From assembly GCA_023053545.1 (NCBI GenBank), contig JAKZAN010000001.1:13984371-14048370 (forward strand): 64,000 bases of DNA, written 5' to 3'. The position numbers and the translations under genes are program-made. The notes under the pieces are model-generated. The model saw nothing but the letters and a program-made list of their open reading frames with translations. It had not been told where the DNA came from and searched no databases. Source of the stretch: Lepidurus packardi. Lineage: Eukaryota > Arthropoda > Branchiopoda > Notostraca > Triopsidae. The first letter of the stretch is position 1, and every line of letters starts with the position of its first letter. Of the stretch, positions 1 to 10,046 are shown piece by piece.

Positions 1-2
1 AA

Positions 3-362
3 CCTAAAAACTGCAGGTTCAAACCTACAGCTGCTGAATTATCAATCAGTGGATACAACACGCTTGACATCAATTTGGATAGTGACCTTGGGCGTGGCGT
101 TATTTGTTATAGTAAAAACAATTTGAGAGTGTACCCCGTACCCCAACGTGAATCTGTGCCCCAAGAAATGTTATGGTTACGAATCAGTCATTTAAATGGA
201 ATTAATACGATCTTCGGTGTGTGTTATAGAAGTCCTTACAGCACCGCAGAAAATGATAAGGAGATTTGCGCTGAAATTTCGGAAATGACAGCTTCCCCAA
301 ATCAAAATATAGTCATAGTGGGTGACTTCAATCTCCCTAAAGCTAATTGGCAACACCGTTAA
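3..362 (+). pseudogene. LINE endonuclease fragment (APE-type), out of frame with RT
   Basis: An open frame running in from the window edge (reading from base 3) to a stop at 360-362. The visible product includes a GDFNLP motif near its end, the conserved Asp-Asn element of APE-type LINE endonucleases that nick target DNA. The matching SDH motif lies further on, in the RT frame (about codons 75-80 of the next entry). So endonuclease and RT were one polyprotein, and the reading frame changes by +1 between about 345 and 365. Seen: open frame, motif, frame break. Inferred: a single indel inactivated this copy. No start codon is visible because the true start lies upstream of the window. Confidence 0.75.
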
Positions 363-2733
363 TACACACTCGCAACAAATTAATCCTGAAAACGTATTTC
401 TTAATTGTTTCAACAATAACTTCCTTGACCAATTAATTGAGGAACCCACTCGAGTCCGTGGAACAAACAAACCGAGCTTGCTCGATCTTCTACTTGTAAG
501 TAACCCCGAGGTTGTGACATATGTTGAAGTCCAGTCGCCAATCGGAAAATCGGATCATGCTGTAATAACTTTTATCCTGCAAACTAACCGACTGGAAAAG
601 AAGAATATACAACGGCCGAACTACTATAAAGGCAACTACCAGGAGATAAGAAGAATCCTTTCCAAAGTCAACTGGGATCAAGCATTTCAAGACTTAGAAT
701 CCATGGATGATCTGTACAGCAAGTTCCTGCGCACAGTAAAATCTGTGGAATATTGCTTCATACCGCCTAGACGACATAGTAGTAGAGCAGCAGTTTCTAG
801 GGAAACATTGAAATTAATAGCCGAAAAAAGGGATGCCTGGAATGCCTTCAAATCAAACAAAGATGACTCTTCATTGGAGTTAAATTACCGACGCTTCCGC
901 AATAAAGTGCGCAAAGCCACCAGACAAGAAGTAAACAGAAGAGAAAGTCTACTGGCAAAAAATTTAAAAGACAATCCCAAAATCTTCTGGAAACATGTCA
1001 ATGCGAAAAGAAAGAACGGAACCATTATACCTCCATTACTAGATGAAACCACGAGACTTACTGTTTCTGAACCGATTGAAAAGGCAAATGTGCTAAACCG
1101 ACACTTCTCTGTTGTATTTACGCGCGAAATAGATATAACAGAGGTTGATTCTTGTGTCTCGGAAGATCCTTTTCCCCCACTCAATATTTGCGCGTCAATG
1201 GTTTTAGAGAAACTTAACAGGTTGGATACATCCAAGTCCCCTGGCCCGGACATGTTACACCCTAAAGTCCTCAAGGAAGCTGCTGCTGTCCTAGTCAAAC
1301 CGCTTACTTTCATTTATCGAAAATCCATTTCCTCTGGCCAACTCCCGACAATATGGAATAGTGCTGTTGTTACCCCAATCTTTAAATCCGGGAAACGTGA
1401 CTTACCCTCAAATTATAGGCCTATTAGTTTAACTTGTGTAACGTGCAAAATCCTCGAATCAATTATTGCTGACCACATTTTGACCGAATTTAGACACAGA
1501 AAAATATTATCAGATAAACAGTTCGGATTTTTACCTGGACGCTCCGCTGAAAGTCAACTTTTACTAGCTGTCGAGAACTGGAAAAAGAATGCGGATAAGG
1601 GGCTCCAAACTGATGTTATATATCTGGACCTTAAAAAGGCGTTCGACAAAGTACCCCATGGTAGACTTATTCAAAAATTAGTTGACTACGGTCTCGGTCC
1701 TAGTACCTCACCCACCCTGACTAAATGGATTAAAAGTTTCTTAACGAATCGGACGCAGTCAGTTTGTGTTGAAGGTGAAGTCAGTGACTTAGTGATAGAT
1801 GTCCTAAGCGGAGTTCCCCAGGGCTCGGTTCTGGGTCCGTTACTATTTAACATATACATAAATGACCTAACAGACAAAATTGAGTCGACAGTCTTTCTTT
1901 ACGCGGATGATACCAAAATTAGTAACGTAATTAACTGCCCGGAGGATATGATTAAGCTCCAAGATGACATTACAAGTATTGAGCTTTGGATGGAGAAATG
2001 GCTGATGGAATTGAACATCCCAAAGTGTCACCAACTGAGGATTGGAAATGAATCTGTCACAAGTAGTTATGTCCTGGGTGGCGAAGTAATTGCCAAGACC
2101 GACTGTGAACGGGATCTTGGAGTCCTGATTGACACAAAACTTAATTTTCACCAACATTACGCGAGCATTGCGGCTAAAGCAACGAGAGTGGCTGGACTAA
2201 TTAGACGAAACTTCACCTGTGTGGATAAAACAATGTTGTCCACGCTGTATAAAACGCTCGTTAGACCTATTCTTGAGTACAGCCACTGTGTAACGCGCCC
2301 GTTCTTCAACAGGGACCTAGAAGCCCTAGAAAAAGTTCAAAGGAGAATAACCAAATTTCCTGGAAATCTTAGTCACCTCTCCTATACAGATAGACTCAAA
2401 GCCTTGAACCTGCCAACTCTGGCATATAGGTTTCTACGGGGTGACCTGATAGAAGCGTTTAAATTGTGTCACGCCTATTATGAAAATGTGTCCGCCGAAC
2501 AAATATTGTGCTTCAACCAAAGCAATTGTCGTGGCCATATCCTAAAACTTAAGACAGAACGATTCCTCAAAGATGTAGGCCGCTGGACCTTCCAAAACCG
2601 AATCGTAGATGAATGGAATAGCCTACCAGAAAAAGTGATCGAATCCTCCTCCTCACAGACATTTAAAAAATCACTAGATGAGCATTTTGGCTCAAAAATG
2701 TTTGACCCGTTACAATTTCGTAGAGATAAATAG
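322..2733 (+). CDS. LINE polyprotein: end of endonuclease, reverse transcriptase, C-terminal domain
   Basis: An 803-codon frame ending in TAG at 2731-2733. Its first ~10-15 codons are probably not native, since true coding enters this frame at about 345-365 after a frameshift. Around residues 75-80 the SDH element completes the endonuclease. RT follows: SKSPGPD near 303, NYRPISL near 364, FGFLPGRS near 400, the first catalytic Asp in YLDLKKAFDKVPH near 433, GVPQGSVLGP near 497, and the YADD active site near 527. The post-RT part has the HLSYTDRLKALNLP and RGDLIEAF elements typical of CR1/L2-type elements. The enzyme would reverse-transcribe its own RNA at nicked chromosomal DNA. The RT part shows no stop or missing catalytic residue. 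It is not autonomous as it stands because the endonuclease frame is broken. Confidence 0.85.
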   Translation: MTSISLKLIGNTVNTHSQQINPENVFLNCFNNNFLDQLIEEPTRVRGTNKPSLLDLLLVSNPEVVTYVEVQSPIGKSDHAVITFILQTNRLEKKNIQRPNYYKGNYQEIRRILSKVNWDQAFQDLESMDDLYSKFLRTVKSVEYCFIPPRRHSSRAAVSRETLKLIAEKRDAWNAFKSNKDDSSLELNYRRFRNKVRKATRQEVNRRESLLAKNLKDNPKIFWKHVNAKRKNGTIIPPLLDETTRLTVSEPIEKANVLNRHFSVVFTREIDITEVDSCVSEDPFPPLNICASMVLEKLNRLDTSKSPGPDMLHPKVLKEAAAVLVKPLTFIYRKSISSGQLPTIWNSAVVTPIFKSGKRDLPSNYRPISLTCVTCKILESIIADHILTEFRHRKILSDKQFGFLPGRSAESQLLLAVENWKKNADKGLQTDVIYLDLKKAFDKVPHGRLIQKLVDYGLGPSTSPTLTKWIKSFLTNRTQSVCVEGEVSDLVIDVLSGVPQGSVLGPLLFNIYINDLTDKIESTVFLYADDTKISNVINCPEDMIKLQDDITSIELWMEKWLMELNIPKCHQLRIGNESVTSSYVLGGEVIAKTDCERDLGVLIDTKLNFHQHYASIAAKATRVAGLIRRNFTCVDKTMLSTLYKTLVRPILEYSHCVTRPFFNRDLEALEKVQRRITKFPGNLSHLSYTDRLKALNLPTLAYRFLRGDLIEAFKLCHAYYENVSAEQILCFNQSNCRGHILKLKTERFLKDVGRWTFQNRIVDEWNSLPEKVIESSSSQTFKKSLDEHFGSKMFDPLQFRRDK

Positions 2734-2779
2734 TTACAAAGAGGCTTTATAAAGACTTATATGTTGCAATAAATAATAA
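2734..2779 (+). other. LINE 3' UTR with AATAAA
   Basis: Very short 3' UTR of about 46 bp after the LINE stop. AATAAA is at 2768-2773, followed by an A/T-rich terminus. LINE tails of this group often end in short AT-rich repeats. The exact junction with the satellite is uncertain by a few bases because both sides are A/T-rich. Confidence 0.5.
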
Positions 2780-3666
2780 TTACATTCCGCAATGAATTAA
2801 TTCAGTCCGTAAGGAATTAATTCAGTCCGTAAAGAATTAATACATTTCCTAAGGAATTAATTCAGTCCGTAAAGAATTAATTCAGTCCGTAAGAAATTAA
2901 TTCAGTCCGTAAGGAATTAATTCAGTCCGTAAGGAATTATTTAAGTGTGTAAGGGATTCAATCAATCCTAAGGAATTGAATCAGTCCGTAATGGATTAAT
3001 TAAATACGTAAGGAATTAATTCTGTCCGTAAGGAATTAATTCAGTCCGTAATGAAATAATTCATTCCGAAAGGTATTAATTCAGTCCGTAAGGAATTATT
3101 TCAGTCCGTAAGGAATTAATTCAGTCCGTAAGGAAATAATTCAGTCCGTAAAGAATTATTTAAGTCCGTAATGAATTAATTAAGTCCGTAAGGAATTAAT
3201 TCATTCCTTAAGGAATTAATTCAGTCCGTAATGAATTAGTTAAGTCCGTAAGGAATTAATTCAGTCCGTAGGGAATTAATTCAGTAAGTAAGGAATTCAA
3301 TCAATCCTAAAGAATTAATTCAGTCCGTAAGGAATTAATTCGGTCCGTAAGGAATTAATTCAGTCCGTAATTAATTAATTCAGGCCGTAAGGAATTAATT
3401 CAGTCCGTAAGGAATTAATTCAGTCCGTAATGAATTAGTTAAGTCCGTAAGGAATTAATTCAGTCCGTAAGCAATTAATTCAGTCCATAAGGAATTAATT
3501 CAGTCCGTAATAAATTAATTCAGTTTGTAAGGATTTAATTCAGTCCGTAAGGAATTAATTCAGTCCGTAAGGAATTAATTCAGTCCGTAAGGAATTAATT
3601 CAGTCCGTAAGTAATAATTCAGTCCGTAAGGAATTAATTCAGTCCGTAAGGAATTAATTCAGTCCG

Positions 3667-6600
3667 TAATGAATTAATTAATGAATGAATGGATAAATTA
3701 ATTCAGTCCGTAATGAATGAGTCCGTAATGAATAAGTCCTTAATGAATGAATTAATTAATTCAGTCCGTAAAGAATTATTTCAGTCCGCAATGAATTATT
3801 ACATTCCGCAATGAATTAATTCAGTCCGTAAGGAATTAATTCAGTCCGTAAAGAATTAATACATTTCCTAAGGAATTAATTCAGTCCGTAAAGAATTAAT
3901 TCAGTCCGTAAGAAATTAATTCAGTCCGTAAGGAATTAATTCAGTCCGTAAAGAAATTATTTAAGTGTGTAAGTGATTCAATCAATCCTAAAGAATTGAA
4001 TCAGTCCGAAATGGATTAATTAAATACGTAAGGAATTAATTCTGTCCGTAAGGAATTAATTCAGTCCGTAATGAAATAATTCATTCCGAAAGGTATTAAT
4101 TCAGTCCGTAAGGAATTAATTCAGTCCGTAAGGAATTAATTCAGTCCGTAAGGAAATAATTCAGTCCGTAAAGAATTATTTCCGTCCGTAATGAATTAAT
4201 TAAGTCCGTAAGGAATTAATTCATTCCTTAAGGAATTAATTCAGTCCGTAATGAATTAGTTAAGTCCGTAAGGAATTAATTCAGTCCGTAAGGAATTAAT
4301 TCAGTCCGTAAGGAATTAATTCAGTCCGTAAGGAATTAATTCAGTCCGTAAGGAATTAATTCAGTCCGTAAGGAATTAATTCAGTCCGTAAGGAATTAAT
4401 TCAGTCCGTAATGAATTAATTAATGAATGAATGGATAAATTAATTCAGTCCGTAATGAATGAGTCCGTAATGAATAAGTCCTTAATGAATGAATTAATTA
4501 ATTCAGTCCGTAAAGAATTATTTCAGTCCGCAATGAATTATTACATTCCGCAATGAATTAATTCAGTCCGTAAGGAATTAATTCAGTCCGTAAAGAATTA
4601 ATACATTTCCTAAGGAATTAATTCAGTCCGTAAAGAATTAATTCAGTCCGTAAGAAATTAATTCAGTCCGTAAGGAATTAATTTAGTCCGTAAAGAAATT
4701 ATTTAAGTGTGTAAGGGATTCAATCAATCCTAAAGAATGGAATCAGTCCGTAATGGATTAATTAAATACGTAAGGAATTAATTCTGTCCGTAAGGAATTA
4801 ATTCAGTCCGTAATGAAATAATTCATTCCGAAAGGTATTAATTCAGTCCGTAAGGAATTAATTCAGTCCGTAAGCAATTAATTCAGTCCATAAGGAATTA
4901 ATTCAGTCCGTAATAAATTAATTCAGTTTGTAAGGATTTAATTCAGTCCGTAAGGAATTAATTCAGTCCGTAAGGAATTAATTCAGTCCGTAAGGAATTA
5001 ATTCAGTCCGTAAGGAATTAATTCAGTCCGTAAGGAATTAATTCAGTCCGTAAGGAATTAATTCAGTCCGTAAGGAATTAATTCAGTCCGTAAGGAATTA
5101 ATTCAGTCCGTAAGGAATTAATTCAGTCCGTAAGGAATTAATTCAGTCCGTAAGGAATTAATTCAGTCCGTAATGAATTAATTAATGAATGAATGGATAA
5201 ATTAATTCAGTCCGTAATGAATGAGTCCGTAATGAATAAGTCCTTAATGAATGAATTAATTAATTCAGTCCGTAAAGAATTATTTCAGTCCGCAATGAAT
5301 TATTACATTCCGCAATGAATTAATTCAGTCCGTAAGGAATTAATTCAGTCCGTAAAGAATTAATACATTTCCTAAGGAATTAATTCAGTCCGTAAAGAAT
5401 TAATTCAGTCCGTAAGAAATTAATTCAGTCCGTAAGGAATTAATTTAGTCCGTAAAGAAATTATTTAAGTGTGTAAGGGATTCAATCAATCCTAAAGAAT
5501 GGAATCAGTCCGTAATGGATTAATTAAATACGTAAGGAATTAATTCTGTCCGTAAGGAATTAATTCAGTCCGTAATGAAATAATTCATTCCGAAAGGTAT
5601 TAATTCAGTCCGTAAGGAATTAATTCAGTCCGTAAGCAATTAATTCAGTCCATAAGGAATTAATTCAGTCCGTAATAAATTAATTCAGTTTGTAAGGATT
5701 TAATTCAGTCCGTAAGGAATTAATTCAGTCCGTAAGGAATTAATTCAGTCCGTAAGGAATTAATTCAGTCCGTAAGGAATTAATTCAGTCCGTAAGGAAT
5801 TAATTCAGTCCGTAAGGAATTAATTCAGTCCGTAAGGAATTAATTCAGTCCGTAATGAATGAATTAATGAATGAATGGATAAATTAATTCAGTCCGTAAT
5901 GAATAAGTCCTAAATGAATGAATTAATTAATTCAGTCCGTAAAGAATTATTTCAGTCCGCAATGAATTATTACATTCCGCAATGAATTAATTCAGTCCGT
6001 AAGAAATTAATTCAGTCCGTAAGGAATTAATTTAGTCCGTAAAGAAATTATTTAAGTGTGTAAGGGATTCAATCAATCCTAAAGAATTGAATCAGTCCGT
6101 AATGGATTAATTAAATACGTAAGGAATTAATTCTGTCCGTAAGGAATAAATTCAGTCCGTAATGAAATAATTCATTCCGAAAGGTATTAATTCAGTCCGT
6201 AAGGAATTAATTCAGTCCGTAAGGAATTAATTCAGTCCGTAAGGAAATAATTCAGTCCGCAAAGAATTATTTTCGTCCGTAATGAATTAATTAAGTCCGT
6301 AAGGAATTAATTCATTCCTTAAGGAATTAATTCAGTCCGTAATGAATTAGTTAAGTCCGTAAGGAATTAATTCAGTCCGTAAGGAATTAATTCAGTCCGT
6401 AAGGAATTAATTCAGTCCGTAATGAATTAATTAATGAATGAATGGATAAATTAATTCAGTCCGTAATGAATGAGTCCGTAATGAATAAGTCCTTAATGAA
6501 TGAATTAATTAATTCAGTCCGTAAAGAATTATTTCAGTCCGCAATGAATTATTACATTCCGCAATGAATTAATTCAGTCCGTAAGGAATTAATTCAGTCC

Positions 6601-6720
6601 GTAAAGAATTAATACATTTCCTAAGGAATTAAATCAGTCCGTAAAGAATTAATTCAGTCCGTAAGAAATTAATTCAGTCCGTAAGGAATTAATTCAGTCC
6701 GTAAGGAATTATTTAAGTGT
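3667..6720 (+). repeat. Higher-order repeat units of ~570-760 bp, five copies
   Basis: A distinctive marker (a GAATGAATGGATAAA stretch followed by short GAATGAGTCC/GAATAAGTCC spacers) recurs with its GG at 3691, 4433, 5195, 5877 and 6444, spacings of 742, 762, 682 and 567 bp. After each marker the same ordered series of variant monomers follows: AGAATTATTTC, a CAATG variant, ACATTTCC, a GTGTGTAAGGG variant. Most length differences reflect gained or lost 20-bp monomers; one copy also lacks a short spacer. These are tandem higher-order repeats that have diverged mainly in monomer number. Confidence 0.85.
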
Positions 6721-7139
6721 GTAAGGGATTCAATCAATCCTAAAGAATTGAATCAGTCCGTAATGGATTAATTAAATACGTAAGGAATTAATTCTGTCCG
6801 TAAGGAATTAATTCAGTCCGTAATGAAATAATTCATTCCGAAAGGTATTATTTCAGTCCGTAAGGAATTAATTCAGTCCGTAAGGAATTAATTCAGTCCG
6901 TAAAGAATTAATACATTTCCTAGGGAATTAATTCAGTAAGTAAGGAATTCAATCAATCCTAAAGAATTAATTCAGTCCGTAAGGAATTAATTCAGTCCGT
7001 AAGGAATTAATTCAGTCCGTAAGGAATTAATTCAGTCCGTAATTAATTAATTCAGTCCGTAAGGAATTAATTCAGTCCGTAAGGAATTAATTCAGTCCGT
7101 AATTAATTAATTCAGTCCGTAAGGAATTAATTCAGTCCG

Positions 7140-8770
7140 TAAGGAATTAATTCATTCCTTAAGGAATTTATTCAGTCCGTAATGAATTAGTTAAGTCCGT
7201 AAGGAATTAATTCAGTCCGTAAGGAATTAATTCAGTAAGTAGGGAATTCAATCAATCCTAAAGAATTAATTCAACCCGTAAGGAATTAATTCAGTCCGCA
7301 AGGAATTAATTAATTCCGTAAGGAATTAATTAATTCCGTAAGGAATTATTTAAGTGTGTAAGAGATTCAATCAATCCTAAAGAATTAATTCTGTCCGTAA
7401 GGAATTAATTCAGTCCGCAATGAATTAATTCATTCCGAAAGGTATTAATTCAGTCCGTAAGGAATTATTTCTGTCCGTAATGAATTAATTCAGTCCGTAA
7501 TGAATTAAATCAGTCCGTAAGGAATTAATTCAGTCCATAAGGAATTAATTCAGTCCGTAATAAATTAATTCAGTCCGTAAGGATTTAATTCAGTCCGAAA
7601 GGAATTAATTCAGTCCGTAAGGAATTAATTCATTCCGTAAGGAATTAATTCAGTCCGTAAGGAATTAATTCAGTCCGTAAGGAATTAATTCAGTCCGTAA
7701 AGAATTATTTCAGTCCGTAATGAATTAATTAAGTCCGTAAGGAATTAATTCATTCTTTAAGGAAATAATTCAGTCCGTAATGAATTAATTCAGTCCGTAA
7801 GAAATTAATTCAGACCGTAAGGAATTAATTCAGTAAGCAAGGAATTCAATTAATCCTAAAGAATTAATTCAGTCCGTAAGGAATTAATTAAGTGTGTAAG
7901 GGATTCAATCAATCCTAAAGAATTGATTCAGTCCGTAAGGAATTAGTTAAGTCCGTAAGGAATTAATTCATTCCTTAAGGAATTTATTCAGTCCGTAATG
8001 AATTAGTTAAGTCCGTAAGGAATTAATTCAGTCCGTATGGAATTAATTCAGTAAGTAGGGAATTCAATCAATCCTAAAGAATTAATTCAACCCGTAAGGA
8101 ATTAATTCAGTCCGCAAGGAATTAATTAATTCCGTAAGGAATTAATTAATTCCGTAAGGAATTATTTAAGTGTGTAAGAGATTCAATCAATCCTAAAGAA
8201 TTAATTCTGTCCGTAAGGAATTAATTCAGTCCTTAATGAATTAATTCATTCCGAAAGGTATTAATTCAGTCCGTAAGGAATTATTTCTGTCCGTAATGAA
8301 TTAATTCAGTCCGTAATGAATTAATTCAGTCCGTAAGGAATTAATTCAGTCCATAAGGAATTAATTCAGTCCGTAATAAATTAATTCAGTCCGTAAGGAT
8401 TTAATTCAGTCCGTAAGGAATTAATTCAGTCCGTAAGGAATTAATTCATTCCGTAAGGAATTAATTCAGTCCGTAAGGAATTAATTCAGTCCGTATAGAA
8501 TTATTTCAGTCCGTAATGAATTAATTAAGTCCGTAAGGAATTAATTCATTCTTTAAGGAATTTATTCAGTCCGTAATGAATTAATTCAGTCCGTAAGAAA
8601 TTAATTCAGTCCGTAAGGAATTAATTCAGTAAGCAAGGAATTCAATTAATCCTAAAGAATTAATTCAGTCCGTAAGGAATTAATTAAGTGTGTAAGGGAT
8701 TCAATCAATCCTAAAGAATTGATTCAGTCCGTAATGGATTAATTAAGTACGTAAGGAATTACGTAAGGAA
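7140..8770 (+). repeat. Tandem duplication of ~816 bp in the satellite
   Basis: The ordered variants from about 7140 to 7950 reappear from about 7956. The rare CAACCCG monomer is at 7272 and 8088, an offset of 816 bp. A later marker, CAGTAAGCAAGG, is at 7831 and 8627, an offset of 796, so one 20-bp monomer was lost in the second copy. Substitutions between the copies are few. Confidence 0.8.
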
Positions 8771-9528
8771 TTAATTCTTTCCGTAAGGTATTAATTCCGT
8801 CCGTAAGGAAGTATTTCTGTCCGTAATGAATTAATTCAGTCCGTAGTGAATTAATTCAGTACGTAAGGAATTAATTCAATCCATAAGGAATTAATTCAGT
8901 CCGTGATGAATTAATTCAGTCAGTAAGGAATTAATTCATTCCGTAATGAATTAATTAAATCCGTAATGAATTATTTCATTCCTTAAGGTATTAATTGATT
9001 CAGTAAGGAATTGATTCAGTCCATAAGGAATTAATTCAGTCTGTAAGGATTTAATTAAGTCCGTAATGAATTAATTAAATCCGTAAGGAATTATTTCAGT
9101 CCGTAATGAATTAATTCAGTCCGTAAGGAATTAATTAAGTACGTAAGGAATTAATTTAGTCCCCAAGGAATTAATTCAGTCCGTAAGGATTTAATTCATT
9201 CCGTAAGGAATTAGTTCAGTCCGTAAGGATTTAATTCTGTCCGTAAGGAATTTATTCAGTCCGTAAGGAAATAATTCAGTCCGTAAGGAATTAATTCAGC
9301 AAGTAAGGAATTGATTCAATCCGTAAGGAATTTATAAAGTCAGTAAGGAATTAATTCAGTCCGTAAGGAATTAATTCAGTCCGTAAGGAGTTAATTCAGT
9401 CCTTAAGGAATTAAATCATTCTGTAACGAATTAATTCAATCTGTAAGGAATTAAATCAGTCCGTAAGGAATTAATTCATTCCGTAAGGAATTAATTCAGT
9501 CCGTAAGGAATTAATTCAGTAAGTAAGG

Positions 9529-10034
9529 TGTTCCCAACAATGTTTTCTTGACTTATCCACGCGCTTATGACACTGCGGAACAGGGAATCTCTGCTTTGCC
9601 ACGAAATATTGGAACACAAAGAAGCCAAGTCTTTATCTTATTTGATAATTTGATGTATTGTCACGTTCTACTCTCTTTCATGCTAACTCTCACTTTCCGT
9701 TACAACAATCAAATTTTACATTGAAGGAACGAACTGGCTTATGGTAAGGTCAAGCATGAACTGTTCTTACAGGCTGGGTGCAGGGGATTTCATTCTTTCT
9801 AATAATGAATTTTAGGATTCGTGGTTGAGAGGCTACCAAATTTAACTTTTGGGCAACAATCAATGTCACAGCATTTTACCACCACAGGGACCATACATGG
9901 GATATTAAATCTTAATTTACAAGTTCCGGGTTTATTCTCAAAAATTCTATATAGTAAGGGTATTCATAGGAAAATAGGAGACAATAGGAAAGGGAGCTCT
10001 TGAGAAAAAATCCCTTTCGGCTTCGTCCGGAACA
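9529..10034 (-). repeat. 3' LTR of the BEL/Pao element
   Basis: Non-satellite, non-coding 506 bp bounded by a perfect 6-bp inverted repeat: TGTTCC at 9529-9534 and GGAACA at 10029-10034. It lies 12 bp beyond the pol stop, as expected for a 3' LTR. No second copy exists in the window, so the boundaries rest on the TG...CA termini and the satellite junction alone. A 60-codon frame inside it (9821-10003) is not considered a gene. Confidence 0.75.
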
Positions 10035-10046
10035 TAGCCGGCCCTG

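Larger units (their letters stand above)
1..2779 (+). mobile_element. CR1/jockey-like non-LTR retrotransposon (LINE), 3' part
   Basis: The 3' portion of a LINE whose 5' end lies outside the window. It encodes the end of an apurinic-type endonuclease, then reverse transcriptase and a C-terminal region. A short 3' UTR follows, with AATAAA at 2768-2773 and an AT-rich tail. Satellite resumes at about 2779, in the context seen again near 3796, so the element sits inside a satellite higher-order unit. The RT and post-RT motifs resemble the CR1/L2/jockey group; the exact clade is not resolved. There is no LTR. A target-site duplication cannot be checked because the 5' flank is missing. Confidence 0.88.
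2780..9528 (+). repeat. 20-bp satellite array, block A
   Basis: About 6.7 kb of head-to-tail monomers, consensus GGAATTAATTCAGTCCGTAA, with scattered substitutions such as GTAATG, GTAAAG, TTCATT and TTAAGT. No open frame can run through it: TAA occurs in the monomer and a 20-bp period rotates all three frames. The minus strand is also stop-rich. Variants are shared between distant monomers in fixed order, which shows higher-order organisation (see sub-entries). It joins the LINE on the left and a BEL/Pao LTR on the right. Confidence 0.97.

Noticed and set aside
2780..9528. Regular short direct repeats resembling a CRISPR array
   Set aside because: Repeats are contiguous 20-bp monomers with no unique spacers, no cas genes, and eukaryotic retroelements all around. 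This is satellite DNA.
9821..10003. 60-codon frame in the BEL LTR
   Set aside because: Lies wholly inside the LTR, opposite to the element's coding strand, no recognisable motif; chance frame.
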